From positions 124,001 to 188,000 of the forward strand of contig CAVZIN010000011.1 in assembly GCA_963775315.1 (NCBI GenBank): 64,000 nucleotides of DNA, read 5' to 3'. The notes under the pieces are model-generated. The model was given only the letters and a program-made list of their open reading frames with translations. It was not told where the DNA came from and ran no database searches. Shown piece after piece: positions 1-7,771 of the stretch (the stretch's first letter is position 1; the number at the start of each line of letters is the position of its first letter). The stretch comes from CAWGHZ01 sp963775315. GTDB taxonomy: Bacteria; Pseudomonadota; Alphaproteobacteria; MPNO01; DASWLB01. Both the position numbers and the translations under genes were made by a program.

Positions 1-405
1 CGGGCGCAGCACGGGGATGGCGAGGGCCAGGACCAGCGCGCCGAACAGCCCGCCGACCAGCGAGGCGGCGAAACCCGCCCCGAAGGCGCGGCCGGCCTCG
101 CCCTTCCGCGCCATCTGGTGGCCGTCGAGCACGGTCGCCGCCGCACCGACCGTGCCTGGCACGCCGAACAGCACGGCGGGGATCAGGTCGGACGTCGTCG
201 TCACCGCCGCCATGCCGAGCAGCAGGGCGAAGGCGGCGTGCGCGTCCAGGTGGTAGGTGAACGGGATCAGGATCGCCAGCCCGACAACGCCGGAAAGGCC
301 CGGCAGCGCGCCGATGGCGAGGCCGATGATCACGCCGGCGGCGAGGATCGCCAACCGCGTCGGCTCGAACAGAAGGGTGATCGCCTCCAGCGCCGCGTGC
401 AGCAC
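1..405 (-). CDS. Tripartite tricarboxylate transporter permease TctA, N-terminal part (runs off left edge)
   Basis: The reverse strand reads open for 135 codons from a GTG at 405 to the window edge. The product is strongly hydrophobic and glycine/alanine-rich, with a PGLSG motif in its first membrane segment and a DLIPAVLFGVPG segment, as expected of the large TctA subunit of TTT transporters. TctA forms the permease with TctB and takes up organic acids delivered by a TctC-type binding protein. A GGGAGG ribosome binding site lies nine bases before the GTG. The divergent gene at 619 encodes a TctC-like protein, so the two may work together. Only the first quarter or so of the expected ~500 residues is visible, and tctB is not seen. 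Confidence 0.8.
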   Translation of the reverse strand, partial: MLHAALEAITLLFEPTRLAILAAGVIIGLAIGALPGLSGVVGLAILIPFTYHLDAHAAFALLLGMAAVTTTSDLIPAVLFGVPGTVGAAATVLDGHQMARKGEAGRAFGAGFAASLVGGLFGALVLALAIPVLRP

Positions 406-544
406 GGTCGTGGGCCTCCCGGTTCGGCACTCCCGCCGGTTCTCGCGCCCGGCTTCGGAACCGAGGTAACCACCCCCCGGCGCTCTTGCCAAGCGCGAAC
501 GCGCGGTGAGCCGCGCCCAGTGCGGCACCCGGCACCCGCCCCAG

Positions 545-573
545 TTGTGCGAGGCCGGGAACGGGCCTAATCT
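545..573 (+). promoter_or_regulatory. Candidate sigma-70 promoter for the TctC/cupin operon
   Basis: TTGTGC (545-550) and TAATCT (568-573) are separated by 17 bases and lie 45 bases before the binding-protein start. A CCTAATCTT core is also found before the gene at 9912. Assignment is by pattern only. Confidence 0.4.
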
Positions 574-618
574 TCGCCCGCTGGCCGTTCGGCCGGCCAA
601 ATCACCAGGGAGGGAACC

Positions 619-1692
619 ATGAGACGCGCCGCTCGCCTTGCTCGTTCGTCCCGCTCGCGCCTTGCGCTCGCCCTTGCGGGCGCAGTTGCGCTCGCCTTCG
701 TCGGAACCGCCCACGCTGCGGATTCGGTCGCCGATTTCTACAAGGGAAAGACCGTCCGCCTTTTGATCGGATATTCGGTCGGCGGCGGGTATGACCAGTA
801 CGCGCGGATTCTGGCGCGCCACATGGGCAAGTACATTCCCGGCAACCCGTCGATCGTGCCGGAGAACATGCCGGGCGCCGGCAGCCTCAAGGTCGTCAAC
901 TACATCTACAACGTGGCGCCCAAGGACGGCACGGTGTTCGCGACCTTCGGGCGCGGCCTTGCGATGGAGCCGTTGCTGCAGCATTCCAAGGGCATCCGCT
1001 TCAAGGCGGAGAAGCTGAGCTGGCTCGGCTCGATCACCAACGAGACGTCGATCTGCGCCATGTGGCACACGACGGGCATCAAGAGCTGGCAGGACCTTGA
1101 GAATTCGAAGACGGTGCTCAAGGTCGGCGGCACGGGCGCGGGGTCAGATACCGACATCTACCCGACCATGCTGATCAACCTGTTCCATGTGCCGCTGAAG
1201 CTGATCACCGGCTTCCCCGGCGGGTCCGAGGTCAACCTCGCCCTCCAGCGCGGCGAGGTCCAGGGCCGCTGCGGCTGGTCGTGGAGCTCGCTCCAGTCGC
1301 GCGAGAAGCCGCTGCTCGAAAAGCACGAGATCAACATCATCGTCCAGTTCGGGCTGAAGAAGCACGAAGACCTGCCGAACGTGCCCCTGGTCACCGAGAT
1401 CGCCAAGGATCCGAAGACGCTGAAGGCGGTGCGGCTGATCGTTTCGCGCCAGTCGATGGCCCGGCCCTACGCCGCGCCTCCGGGCGTGCCGTCGGACCGG
1501 CTGAAGGCGCTGCGCGTGGCGTTCAACGAAACGACCAAGGACAAGGACTTCCTGGCCGAGACCGCGAAGCACCACCTCGAGGTCCGTCCGACCGACGGGC
1601 AGGAGGTCGAGGATTTGGTGAAGGAGATCTACAGCGCGCCGCCCGACGTGGTGAAGATGGCGATCGCCGCGATGGGATCGGAAAAGAAGTAG
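619..1692 (+). CDS. TctC/Bug-family periplasmic solute-binding protein
   Basis: A 357-residue secreted protein. The first ~33 residues are an Arg-rich n-region, a hydrophobic core and an AHA cleavage site. The mature part begins with the ADFYKGKTVRLLIGY segment and has a GGGYDQYARILARH stretch, typical of tripartite tricarboxylate transporter binding proteins. These capture carboxylates or aromatic acids in the periplasm and hand them to TctAB. An AGGGAGG ribosome binding site precedes the ATG. It is divergent from a tctA gene and is followed after 16 bases by a cupin gene, so it probably leads a catabolic operon. The substrate cannot be deduced. Confidence 0.85.
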   Translation: MRRAARLARSSRSRLALALAGAVALAFVGTAHAADSVADFYKGKTVRLLIGYSVGGGYDQYARILARHMGKYIPGNPSIVPENMPGAGSLKVVNYIYNVAPKDGTVFATFGRGLAMEPLLQHSKGIRFKAEKLSWLGSITNETSICAMWHTTGIKSWQDLENSKTVLKVGGTGAGSDTDIYPTMLINLFHVPLKLITGFPGGSEVNLALQRGEVQGRCGWSWSSLQSREKPLLEKHEINIIVQFGLKKHEDLPNVPLVTEIAKDPKTLKAVRLIVSRQSMARPYAAPPGVPSDRLKALRVAFNETTKDKDFLAETAKHHLEVRPTDGQEVEDLVKEIYSAPPDVVKMAIAAMGSEKK

Positions 1693-1708
1693 CGGGAAAG
1701 GACCGCGC

Positions 1709-2395
1709 ATGACCGGACTGTACGACCGGAAGCCGGGCGACGCGCCGGGCGCGGCCGAGGCCGCGCCCGACCATCCGCTGCCCGATCACGACCACCCGCA
1801 CGGCGACGGGCAGGGGCACGACCACGACCATCCCCATCCGCACGCCGGGCCGGGCCACAACATCGAGCGCGAGGTGGTGTGGGAACGCTGGCAGAAGAAG
1901 CGCACCTTCGTCCGTGCGCTGGAGGGCACCTACAGCCACCTGACCAAGGAGCTGCTGGACCAGCCGCGCGTCTACTCGTCGAAGGACGTGCCGTGGAAGG
2001 GCGGGCCGCAGCTCTATGGCAAGCACGTCATCAGCCCGCAGGCGGCCCAGATCACCCAGTCGATCGAGACCCATATCGAGGTCTACGCCCCCGGCGCCTA
2101 CGGCCAGAAGCACGGGCACCTGAACAGCGCGGTGTTCTACGTGCTGAAGGGGCGCGGCCATGACATCCATGACGGGCGGCGCATCGAATGGAAGGCCGGC
2201 GACGCGATGATCGTCGAGAACGGCTGCGTCCACCAGCATTTCAACGACGACCCGGACGAGGAGGCGATCCTGCTCGTCTTCAAGGCGAAGCCTCTGTTCC
2301 TGTTCATGCACCTTCTGTACCAGAAAATCGTGTCCTACCCGCCGACCACCCCGCCGGAAGGGCACGAGGACTGGACACCGCCGACCGATCTGTAG
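1709..2395 (+). CDS. Cupin-domain protein with His-rich N-terminus
   Basis: A 228-residue soluble protein. Residues 21-50 are a His/Asp-rich tract that could bind metal. The cupin barrel lies around residues 110-195, with motif 1 residues H135 and H137 and motif 2 residues H175/H177, so a mononuclear metal site is plausible. It sits between the binding protein and a second cupin (10-base gap), which suggests co-transcription and perhaps a functional pair. Cupins include dioxygenases, isomerases and simple binding proteins; nothing in the sequence fixes the reaction. The family call is firm, the function unknown. Confidence 0.75.
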   Translation: MTGLYDRKPGDAPGAAEAAPDHPLPDHDHPHGDGQGHDHDHPHPHAGPGHNIEREVVWERWQKKRTFVRALEGTYSHLTKELLDQPRVYSSKDVPWKGGPQLYGKHVISPQAAQITQSIETHIEVYAPGAYGQKHGHLNSAVFYVLKGRGHDIHDGRRIEWKAGDAMIVENGCVHQHFNDDPDEEAILLVFKAKPLFLFMHLLYQKIVSYPPTTPPEGHEDWTPPTDL

Positions 2396-2405
2396 GGAGA
2401 CGAGC

Positions 2406-2960
2406 GTGGCCGCCCAGGAAGAACGCGATTTCGCCCATGTCGGCACCAACAGCTGCAACTTCCGCGCCGACGACCTCAAATCCTCCGAGGAGTTCCGCCG
2501 GCTGTACGAGGCGGCGGCCAACGTCGTCTCCGCCGAGGACCAGCCGTTCGAGAACTCGCCCGACGGGCTCCTGAAGCACATCGTGAACGCGCGGATGAAC
2601 ACGCGCGAATGCTGCGTCGAGGCCTACATGCAGTTCCTCAAGCCGGGCGGGCGGTCGGGCAAGCACCGCCACATGTGGGAGGAGATCGTCTTCGTCGCCG
2701 AGGGGTCGGGCTACGACCTCCACTGGGACCTCAAGTTCGACTGCATCGACGAATACAGCTGGGACTGGGAGGCGGAGCCGCGCCGCTTCGAATGGACGCG
2801 CGGCGACTTCATCTACGTCCCGCCCTTCACCATCCACCAGCACCACGCGATCGACGGGCCGGGCGCCGGCGAGGCGCGGCTCGTCGTCATCTCGAACCGC
2901 ATCGTCAAGTCGATGGGGTTCAACTGGCTCGACCAGCTCGAGAACGCGCCCGGCTATTGA
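2406..2960 (+). CDS. Cupin-domain protein (second of a pair)
   Basis: A 184-residue protein starting at GTG 2406, with a GGGAGACG ribosome binding site just before it. The cupin motif 1 has H87, H89 and E93, and motif 2 has H144 followed by H146/H147, so all the usual metal ligands are present. It lacks the His-rich tail of the upstream cupin and is only distantly similar to it. The VOC gene starts 26 bases downstream. A metal-dependent oxygenase or a regulatory sensor of a catabolic intermediate are both possible. The reaction is unknown. Confidence 0.75.
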   Translation: MAAQEERDFAHVGTNSCNFRADDLKSSEEFRRLYEAAANVVSAEDQPFENSPDGLLKHIVNARMNTRECCVEAYMQFLKPGGRSGKHRHMWEEIVFVAEGSGYDLHWDLKFDCIDEYSWDWEAEPRRFEWTRGDFIYVPPFTIHQHHAIDGPGAGEARLVVISNRIVKSMGFNWLDQLENAPGY

Positions 2961-2986
2961 GCCGGCGCCAGCAGACGGAGGACATC

Positions 2987-3421
2987 ATGGCCGACCGCAA
3001 AAAGCCGAAGATCCGCCACATCGCCATCGTCACGCGCGACACCGACAAGCTCGCCCAGTTCTACACCGACGTGTTCGAGATGGAGGTCGTGCACCGTTCG
3101 GGGAACGGCGGCGCCATCTATCTCAGCGACGGCTATATGAACGTCGCCATCCTGCCCCAGCGCATGCAGGAGACGCCGAACGGCATCAACCATTTCGGCT
3201 GGGAGATCGAGGACACCGACGAGATCGCCGGCCGCCTCGCCCGCCACGGCATCGGCGAGCCGACCACCCGTCCCGCCAACCGCCCCTATGCCGAGAAGCG
3301 CGCGACCGACCCGGACGGCAATCTGTTCGACCTGTCCGAGCACGGGTTCGGCCGCGTCGAGTTCCGCGAGGAGCGCGAGAAGCGCACCGGCAAGAAGACC
3401 AAGGAGCTGGCGGAGACCTGA
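2987..3421 (+). CDS. VOC-family (glyoxalase/dioxygenase superfamily) protein
   Basis: A 144-residue single VOC domain. The start is the ATG at 2987, which has an ACGGAGGA ribosome binding site. It opens with IRHIAIVTRDTDKLAQFY, the usual first beta-alpha unit, with H11 as a probable metal ligand, H69 in the NHFGWEI strand, and a DPDGNLFDL turn near the C-terminus. VOC proteins include glyoxalase I, extradiol dioxygenases, epimerases and resistance proteins. It is the fourth gene of the cupin operon, which argues for a step in degradation of a small organic compound, but the substrate cannot be named. Confidence 0.75.
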   Translation: MADRKKPKIRHIAIVTRDTDKLAQFYTDVFEMEVVHRSGNGGAIYLSDGYMNVAILPQRMQETPNGINHFGWEIEDTDEIAGRLARHGIGEPTTRPANRPYAEKRATDPDGNLFDLSEHGFGRVEFREEREKRTGKKTKELAET

Positions 3422-3577
3422 TCGGCCGCCCTCGGGCACGCACGGCGGAACGGCGCGGGTGACCGCGCCGATTTCGCGTGCCGAATCGCAAGTCCGCCCC
3501 GCGTCGCGCGAGGTTGCGCCCATGCGCGGCCCGTGTCTTAATCCGCCCCCTTTGCTGACCGCCCGGACCGCGCGTAC

Positions 3578-4603
3578 ATGGCCGCCGAACCCGTCTATCC
3601 CTGGGACACGCTCGAATACGGCGACACGATGGAGGTCGCGCCCGGCGTCCATTGGCTGCGCGTCCGCCTGCCCTTCGCGCTGAACCACGTCAATCTGTGG
3701 CTGCTGGCCGACGGCGACGGCTGGACGGTGATCGACACCGGCTACAACAACGACGAGACGCGCGGCTACTGGACGGCGGCGATCCAGAAGATCTGCGGCG
3801 GCCGGCCGATCACCCGGCTGATCGTTACCCATTTCCACCCAGATCATCTCGGCCTCGCCGGCTGGTTCGAGGAGGAGTGGGGCGTCCGGCTGTGGATGAC
3901 CTATGCCGAATGGCTGCAGGCCCATCTCGGCCGCACCAACGACGTGACTCACAGCCTGACCAACCGTGTCGCCTTCTGGCGCGCCAACGGGCTTCCTGAA
4001 GAGACGGCCGAGGCGTTCCGCGCCGGGCGCAGCAGCTTCGCCAACATCATGACGCCGCCGCCGCGCGAGCTGCGCCGTATCAATGACGGCGACGAGATCG
4101 CCATCGGGGGGCGCATCTGGCGGGTCATCACCGGCGGCGGCCACTCGCCGGAGCATGCGGCGCTCTACTGCGCCGAGCTCGACGTGCTGATCTCGGGCGA
4201 TCAGGTGCTGCCGCGGATCACCACCAACATCTCGCTGTGGGAAACCGAGCCAGAGGGCGATCCGCTGCGGCGCTACCTCACCACCATCGAACGGTTCCGC
4301 CCGCTGCCCGCCGATGTGCTGGTGCTGCCGTCGCACGACCGGCCGTTCCGCGGGCTGCACGACCGGCTGGACTCGCTGCACGCCCACCATCGCGTCCGGC
4401 TCGACGCGACCTGGCAGGCGGCGGCGGCGCCGGTCACCGCGAACGACATGATCCCCGTCCTGTTCAAGCGCAAGCTCGACGCCCACCAGATCGGCTTCGC
4501 CATGGGCGAGGCGCTGTCGCACCTCAACTACCTGGTCGAGGACGGGCGCATGACGCGCGAGAAGGGCGCGGACGGGGTGGTCCGCTACGCGCGGGCCGCC
4601 TGA
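3578..4603 (+). CDS. Metallo-beta-lactamase-fold hydrolase
   Basis: A 341-residue cytoplasmic protein with the diagnostic zinc motif THFHPDH: H85, H87, D89 and H90. A later GGGHSPEH segment and the SGDQVLP aspartate complete the usual binuclear site. The C-terminal third is a helical extension seen in larger acyl-CoA-thioesterase or glyoxalase II-like members. It follows the VOC gene by 156 bases and its TGA overlaps the ATG of a thioesterase gene (TGATG), so translation is probably coupled. Together these suggest hydrolysis of a thioester or lactone intermediate. Confidence 0.75.
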   Translation: MAAEPVYPWDTLEYGDTMEVAPGVHWLRVRLPFALNHVNLWLLADGDGWTVIDTGYNNDETRGYWTAAIQKICGGRPITRLIVTHFHPDHLGLAGWFEEEWGVRLWMTYAEWLQAHLGRTNDVTHSLTNRVAFWRANGLPEETAEAFRAGRSSFANIMTPPPRELRRINDGDEIAIGGRIWRVITGGGHSPEHAALYCAELDVLISGDQVLPRITTNISLWETEPEGDPLRRYLTTIERFRPLPADVLVLPSHDRPFRGLHDRLDSLHAHHRVRLDATWQAAAAPVTANDMIPVLFKRKLDAHQIGFAMGEALSHLNYLVEDGRMTREKGADGVVRYARAA

Positions 4604-4998
4604 TGGCGCTCGCCGATCTGCGCGTGGGGCTCACCGGCTCCTACACCGTGACGGTGGAGGAGCGGCACACCGCCCATTCCCAGGGCCACAAGGGCGTCCA
4701 CGTACTGGCGACGCCCACCCTGATCCTGTTCTGCGAGATCTCGGCCGACCACGCCATCCGCCACGCCTACGGGCCGGACGATTCGACCGTGGGCCTGCAC
4801 AACGACATCTGGCACCTCGCCGCCGCCCTGCCGGGCCAGAAGGTGACCATCAATTCCGAGTTGATCGAGATCGACGGGCGCAAGCTCAAATTCGCCCTCG
4901 CCGGCCGCGTCGGCGACAAGGAGCTGACCAAGGGCATCCACGAGCGCGTATGGGTCGACCTGCCGCGGTTCCTGAAGCGGCTCGGCGCGGGCGGGTAG
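4603..4998 (+). CDS. FlK-type hotdog-fold thioesterase
   Basis: A 131-residue protein starting at the ATG that overlaps the preceding stop codon. The middle of the protein resembles FlK, the fluoroacetyl-CoA thioesterase of Streptomyces cattleya. A Thr-Glu-His set (T37, E45, H71) has the same spacing as FlK T42, E50 and H76, and a GIHERVWVDL end matches the FlK C-terminal strand. FlK hydrolyses the thioester of fluoroacetyl-CoA, but most relatives act on other short acyl-CoAs. Family and triad are read from sequence and recalled knowledge; the acyl group is not known. Confidence 0.7.
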   Translation: MALADLRVGLTGSYTVTVEERHTAHSQGHKGVHVLATPTLILFCEISADHAIRHAYGPDDSTVGLHNDIWHLAAALPGQKVTINSELIEIDGRKLKFALAGRVGDKELTKGIHERVWVDLPRFLKRLGAGG

Positions 4999-5052
4999 TC
5001 CCGCGGGAACGCTGTGACCCCGCCTCCGCCGTCGGATTCGGACATCCAATCG

Positions 5053-5122
5053 GCGGAGGCCGCCATGGCCGAGCGAATCATCGAAGCCGCCGGCGACGTG
5101 TGCATTCCGGTCATCTACGGAA
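5053..5122 (+). pseudogene. 5' fragment duplicating the oxygenase gene at 6214
   Basis: About 60 bases around an ATG at 5065 nearly repeat the ribosome binding site and first ~18 codons of the oxygenase gene at 6214 (MAERIIEAA followed by a near match to VPVI). The reading frame then loses all resemblance. It is a gene start without a gene, separated from the intact copy by the opposite-strand yghU gene. Confidence 0.7.
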
Positions 5123-5185
5123 CCGACGCGCATAGGCGTCCATCGTTTCACAGGATGCGGTGTGGTGTGGGAGTAACCGACATCG

Positions 5186-6058
5186 TCAGCTCTTGGCGGC
5201 GAGCTTGTCCTGCGTCTTCGTGTCGAAGTCGCTGGCGTCATGCCGCTCGTGCAATTGATCCGCGGGATCGCCGCTCAGGCGGTTGACCTTGCGACCGCGC
5301 TTCACCGCCGGGCGTTGGCCGATCAGCGTCGTCCAGCGCTGCAGGTTCTTGTAGTCTTGCGCGGACAAGAATTCGCTGCCGCCATATTGGTTGTACTGAA
5401 CCAAGCCGCCATACCACGGCCAGATCGCGATGTCGGCGACTGTATAGCTGTCCCCGGCGACATATTCGCTTTCTGCCAGGCGCCGGTCGAGCACGTCGAG
5501 TTGGCGCTTCGTCTCCATGGTGAAGCGGTTGATGGCATATTCGATCTTGGTCTGCGCGTAGGCGTAGAAATGGCCGAAGCCGCCGCCGACATAGGGCGTG
5601 CTTCCCATCTGCCAGAAGAGCCAGGACAGGCATTCGGCGCGCGCGGCGCGCGAGGTCGGCAGCAAGGCGCCGAATTTCTCGGCGAGATAGACGAGAATGG
5701 AACCGGATTCGAACACACGGACCGGCTTGGGTTCAGAGCGGTCGAGCAAAGCAGGAATCTTGGAATTCGGGTTGACGGCGACGAAGCCCCTGCCGAACTG
5801 GTCGCCATCGCCGATCTTGATCGGCCAGGCGTCGTATTCGGCGCCGCTGTGGCCAAGCGCCAGAAGCTCTTCCAGCATGATAGTGACCTTCACGCCATTG
5901 GGCGTCGCCAGCGAGTAAAGTTGCAGCGGGTGGCGGCCGACCGGCAGGTCTTTCTCATGGGTCGGTCCGGCGATCGGCCGGTTGGTGTTGGCGTATCGCC
6001 CGCCGTCGGGCTTGTCCCAGGTCCAGACCTTCGGCGGCACGTAAGAAGTATCGGTCAT
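5186..6058 (-). CDS. yghU: YghU-type glutathione S-transferase / disulfide-bond reductase
   Basis: A 290-residue protein, close to the 288 residues of E. coli YghU. It has the long N-terminal extension (YVPPKVWTWDKPDGG...ANTNRPIAGPTHEKDLPVG) that sets the Nu-class YghU/YfcG proteins apart, then a thioredoxin-like domain with LYSLATPNGVKVTIMLEEL and a C-terminal helical domain. Family members bind two glutathiones and reduce disulfides or peroxides. The gene lies on the opposite strand between a fragment and the intact copy of an oxygenase gene, which suggests it arrived by insertion or that a duplication occurred around it. Its product is unlikely to be linked to the flanking catabolic genes. 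Confidence 0.88.
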   Translation of the reverse strand: MTDTSYVPPKVWTWDKPDGGRYANTNRPIAGPTHEKDLPVGRHPLQLYSLATPNGVKVTIMLEELLALGHSGAEYDAWPIKIGDGDQFGRGFVAVNPNSKIPALLDRSEPKPVRVFESGSILVYLAEKFGALLPTSRAARAECLSWLFWQMGSTPYVGGGFGHFYAYAQTKIEYAINRFTMETKRQLDVLDRRLAESEYVAGDSYTVADIAIWPWYGGLVQYNQYGGSEFLSAQDYKNLQRWTTLIGQRPAVKRGRKVNRLSGDPADQLHERHDASDFDTKTQDKLAAKS

Positions 6059-6213
6059 CGTTTCCCTCGTGGTGATGGGGCGGGGTCAATCCATGTCAAC
6101 CTAAGCCCTGAAGGCGTCCGGGATCAAAGCCGTCGCTCGGACGCGATCCGCGCCGTTTGACCGCGCACCTGTTCGGGCCGTAGGATTCCCGCGACGCAGC
6201 AGCGGAGGCCGCC

Positions 6214-7221
6214 ATGGCCGAGCGTATCATCGAAGCCGCCGAGGACATGCGTGTCCCGGTCATCGACCTCGGCCCCTATCGCGCGGGCGAGAAGGGCGCG
6301 CTCGAGCGCGCGGCCGAGCAGGTGCAGCGCGCGAGCGAGACCATCGGCTTCTACTTCCTGGAAAATCACGGCGTCCGGCCGTCGCTGGCCGACCGCGTAT
6401 TCGCCGAGGCAGAGCGGTTCCACCACCTGCCCGACGTGCGCAAGATGGCGGTGAAGGCCGAGGGCCAGCCGATCGGCTACCTGCCGCTCGGCGGCCAGAC
6501 CCAGCGCGCCGAGCAGTACGGCGCGCAGAGCCAGCATCCCGACCGCTCGGCATCCTATTACATCCGCGAGGAATACCCAGCCGACTATCCCGACCGCCTC
6601 GCGAAGAAGCCCTGGGTGTTCGACAACCGTTGGCCGGCCGACCTGCCGGGCTACCGCGAGACGCTGCTGGAATATTTCGGCGCGCTCTCCGGTCTGATGC
6701 GCGAGCTGTTGCCGCTGCAATCGGCGGCGCTCGACCTGGCGCCCGACTACCTGCCCAGCCACGAGGCGTTCCAGCCGTTCAACCCGACGCTGCGGCTGAT
6801 CTACTACCCGCCGCGCGTCGCCGCCAATGACGGCCAGTACGGCATCGGCCCGCACACCGATTTCGGCTACTGCACGATCCTCGCCCAGGCGCAGAAGCCG
6901 GGGCTCGAGATCCTCACCCGGTCGGGCCAGTGGATCAAGGCGCCGGCCTACGAGGGGCTGCTGCTGGTCAACAACGCCGACATGATGCAGCGCTGGACCA
7001 ACGACCGGTTCCGCTCGGCGCCGCACCGCGTCTACAATCTGGAAGGTGACGAGCGGCTGTCGATCCCGTTCTTCGTCTCCACCCGCTGGGACGTGCGGCT
7101 GGAATGCCTGCCGACTTGCCAGGGGCCCGGCAACCCGCCGAAATACGCGCCGCAATCGCGCGCCGAGTATCAGGCCGAGCTGCACCGCACCGTCTACAAG
7201 CTCGGCGACGCGGCGGAATAG
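6214..7221 (+). CDS. Isopenicillin N synthase-like 2-oxoglutarate/Fe(II) oxygenase
   Basis: A 335-residue protein with a DIOX_N-like N-terminal domain (VPVIDLGPY, then GFYFLENHGV) and a C-terminal double-stranded beta-helix domain. The iron facial triad is H214, D216 and H271, and R281-L-S283 is the RXS motif that binds the 2-oxoglutarate carboxylate. Such enzymes hydroxylate or oxidise small molecules; bacterial members outside beta-lactam clusters mostly lack known substrates. An AGCGGAGG ribosome binding site precedes the ATG, and the first codons are duplicated in a fragment near 5065. Confidence 0.85.
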   Translation: MAERIIEAAEDMRVPVIDLGPYRAGEKGALERAAEQVQRASETIGFYFLENHGVRPSLADRVFAEAERFHHLPDVRKMAVKAEGQPIGYLPLGGQTQRAEQYGAQSQHPDRSASYYIREEYPADYPDRLAKKPWVFDNRWPADLPGYRETLLEYFGALSGLMRELLPLQSAALDLAPDYLPSHEAFQPFNPTLRLIYYPPRVAANDGQYGIGPHTDFGYCTILAQAQKPGLEILTRSGQWIKAPAYEGLLLVNNADMMQRWTNDRFRSAPHRVYNLEGDERLSIPFFVSTRWDVRLECLPTCQGPGNPPKYAPQSRAEYQAELHRTVYKLGDAAE

Positions 7222-7240
7222 CTGCAGCATCCAACCTGTC

Positions 7241-7290
7241 GTCCCGCGCGCAGCGCATCGCTATGTGCTGCGCCGCGCCCGGAGTGACAG
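7241..7290. repeat. REP-like palindromic intergenic repeat
   Basis: The arms GCGCAGCGCA (7248-7257) and TGTGCTGCGC (7264-7273) match at nine of ten positions around a six-base loop, flanked by GTCCCGCG and CCGGAGTGAC. It resembles the GTC(A)CCC...GGGATGAC intergenic repeats of alphaproteobacteria and may act as a transcript end between convergent genes. Confidence 0.5.
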
Positions 7291-7297
7291 ATGAAAT

Positions 7298-7771
7298 TCA
7301 GCCGCCGAGGGTCCAGCGGCGGATCAGGTGGTCGAGGGACAGCGCGCCGGGCCCGCGGCACAAGAGGATCAGCAGCATCGCCGCCCATTGGATGTGGGTC
7401 GGCCAGGCCAGCGGGTAGATGAAGATCTCGATCACCGCGGTCATTCCGAGCAGCACGGCGGCGGCGAAGCGCGAGCCGAGCCCGAGGATCAGCAGGACCG
7501 AGGTGGTAAGCTCGATCCCCGTCGCGAGATAGGCCGCCGTCTCGGGCGCGAGCAGCGGCACCTTGTACTCGTCGCGGAACAGCGCGAGCGTCGAGTCCCA
7601 GCTTGGCAGCTTGGTCATCGCCGACGACCAGAACACGTTAGCGACGGCAACGCGCAGCGGCAGGGCGAGGAACCAGTACGGCACCGCCTCCAGCCAGCAG
7701 ATCGCCCAGCCCACCGGGCCGGTGACGCAGCTTTGGACACGGCTGGCCGCGGTCGTTGCCGGTGCGCTCAT
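7298..7771 (-). CDS. DoxX-family membrane protein of the bufferin operon
   Basis: A 157-residue protein with about four hydrophobic segments and the DoxX signature of small quinone-linked or uncharacterised membrane proteins. The start at 7771 overlaps the stop of the DUF2063 gene by four bases (ATGA), so it is translationally coupled and the last gene of the bufA-bufB-bufC operon. DoxX-like proteins are frequent partners in bufferin (DUF2282/DUF692/DUF2063) operons, where their role is not settled; electron transfer for peptide modification or membrane export are possibilities. Confidence 0.8.
   Translation of the reverse strand: MSAPATTAASRVQSCVTGPVGWAICWLEAVPYWFLALPLRVAVANVFWSSAMTKLPSWDSTLALFRDEYKVPLLAPETAAYLATGIELTTSVLLILGLGSRFAAAVLLGMTAVIEIFIYPLAWPTHIQWAAMLLILLCRGPGALSLDHLIRRWTLGG

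Noticed and set aside
2954..4522. A 522-codon minus-strand frame across the VOC and hydrolase genes
   Set aside because: Antisense shadow of well-supported genes, with no recognisable domain or ribosome binding site.
5065..5286. A complete 5' gene at 5065 on the plus strand
   Set aside because: Only the first ~18 codons resemble the oxygenase; the rest has no family match and overlaps the end of yghU.
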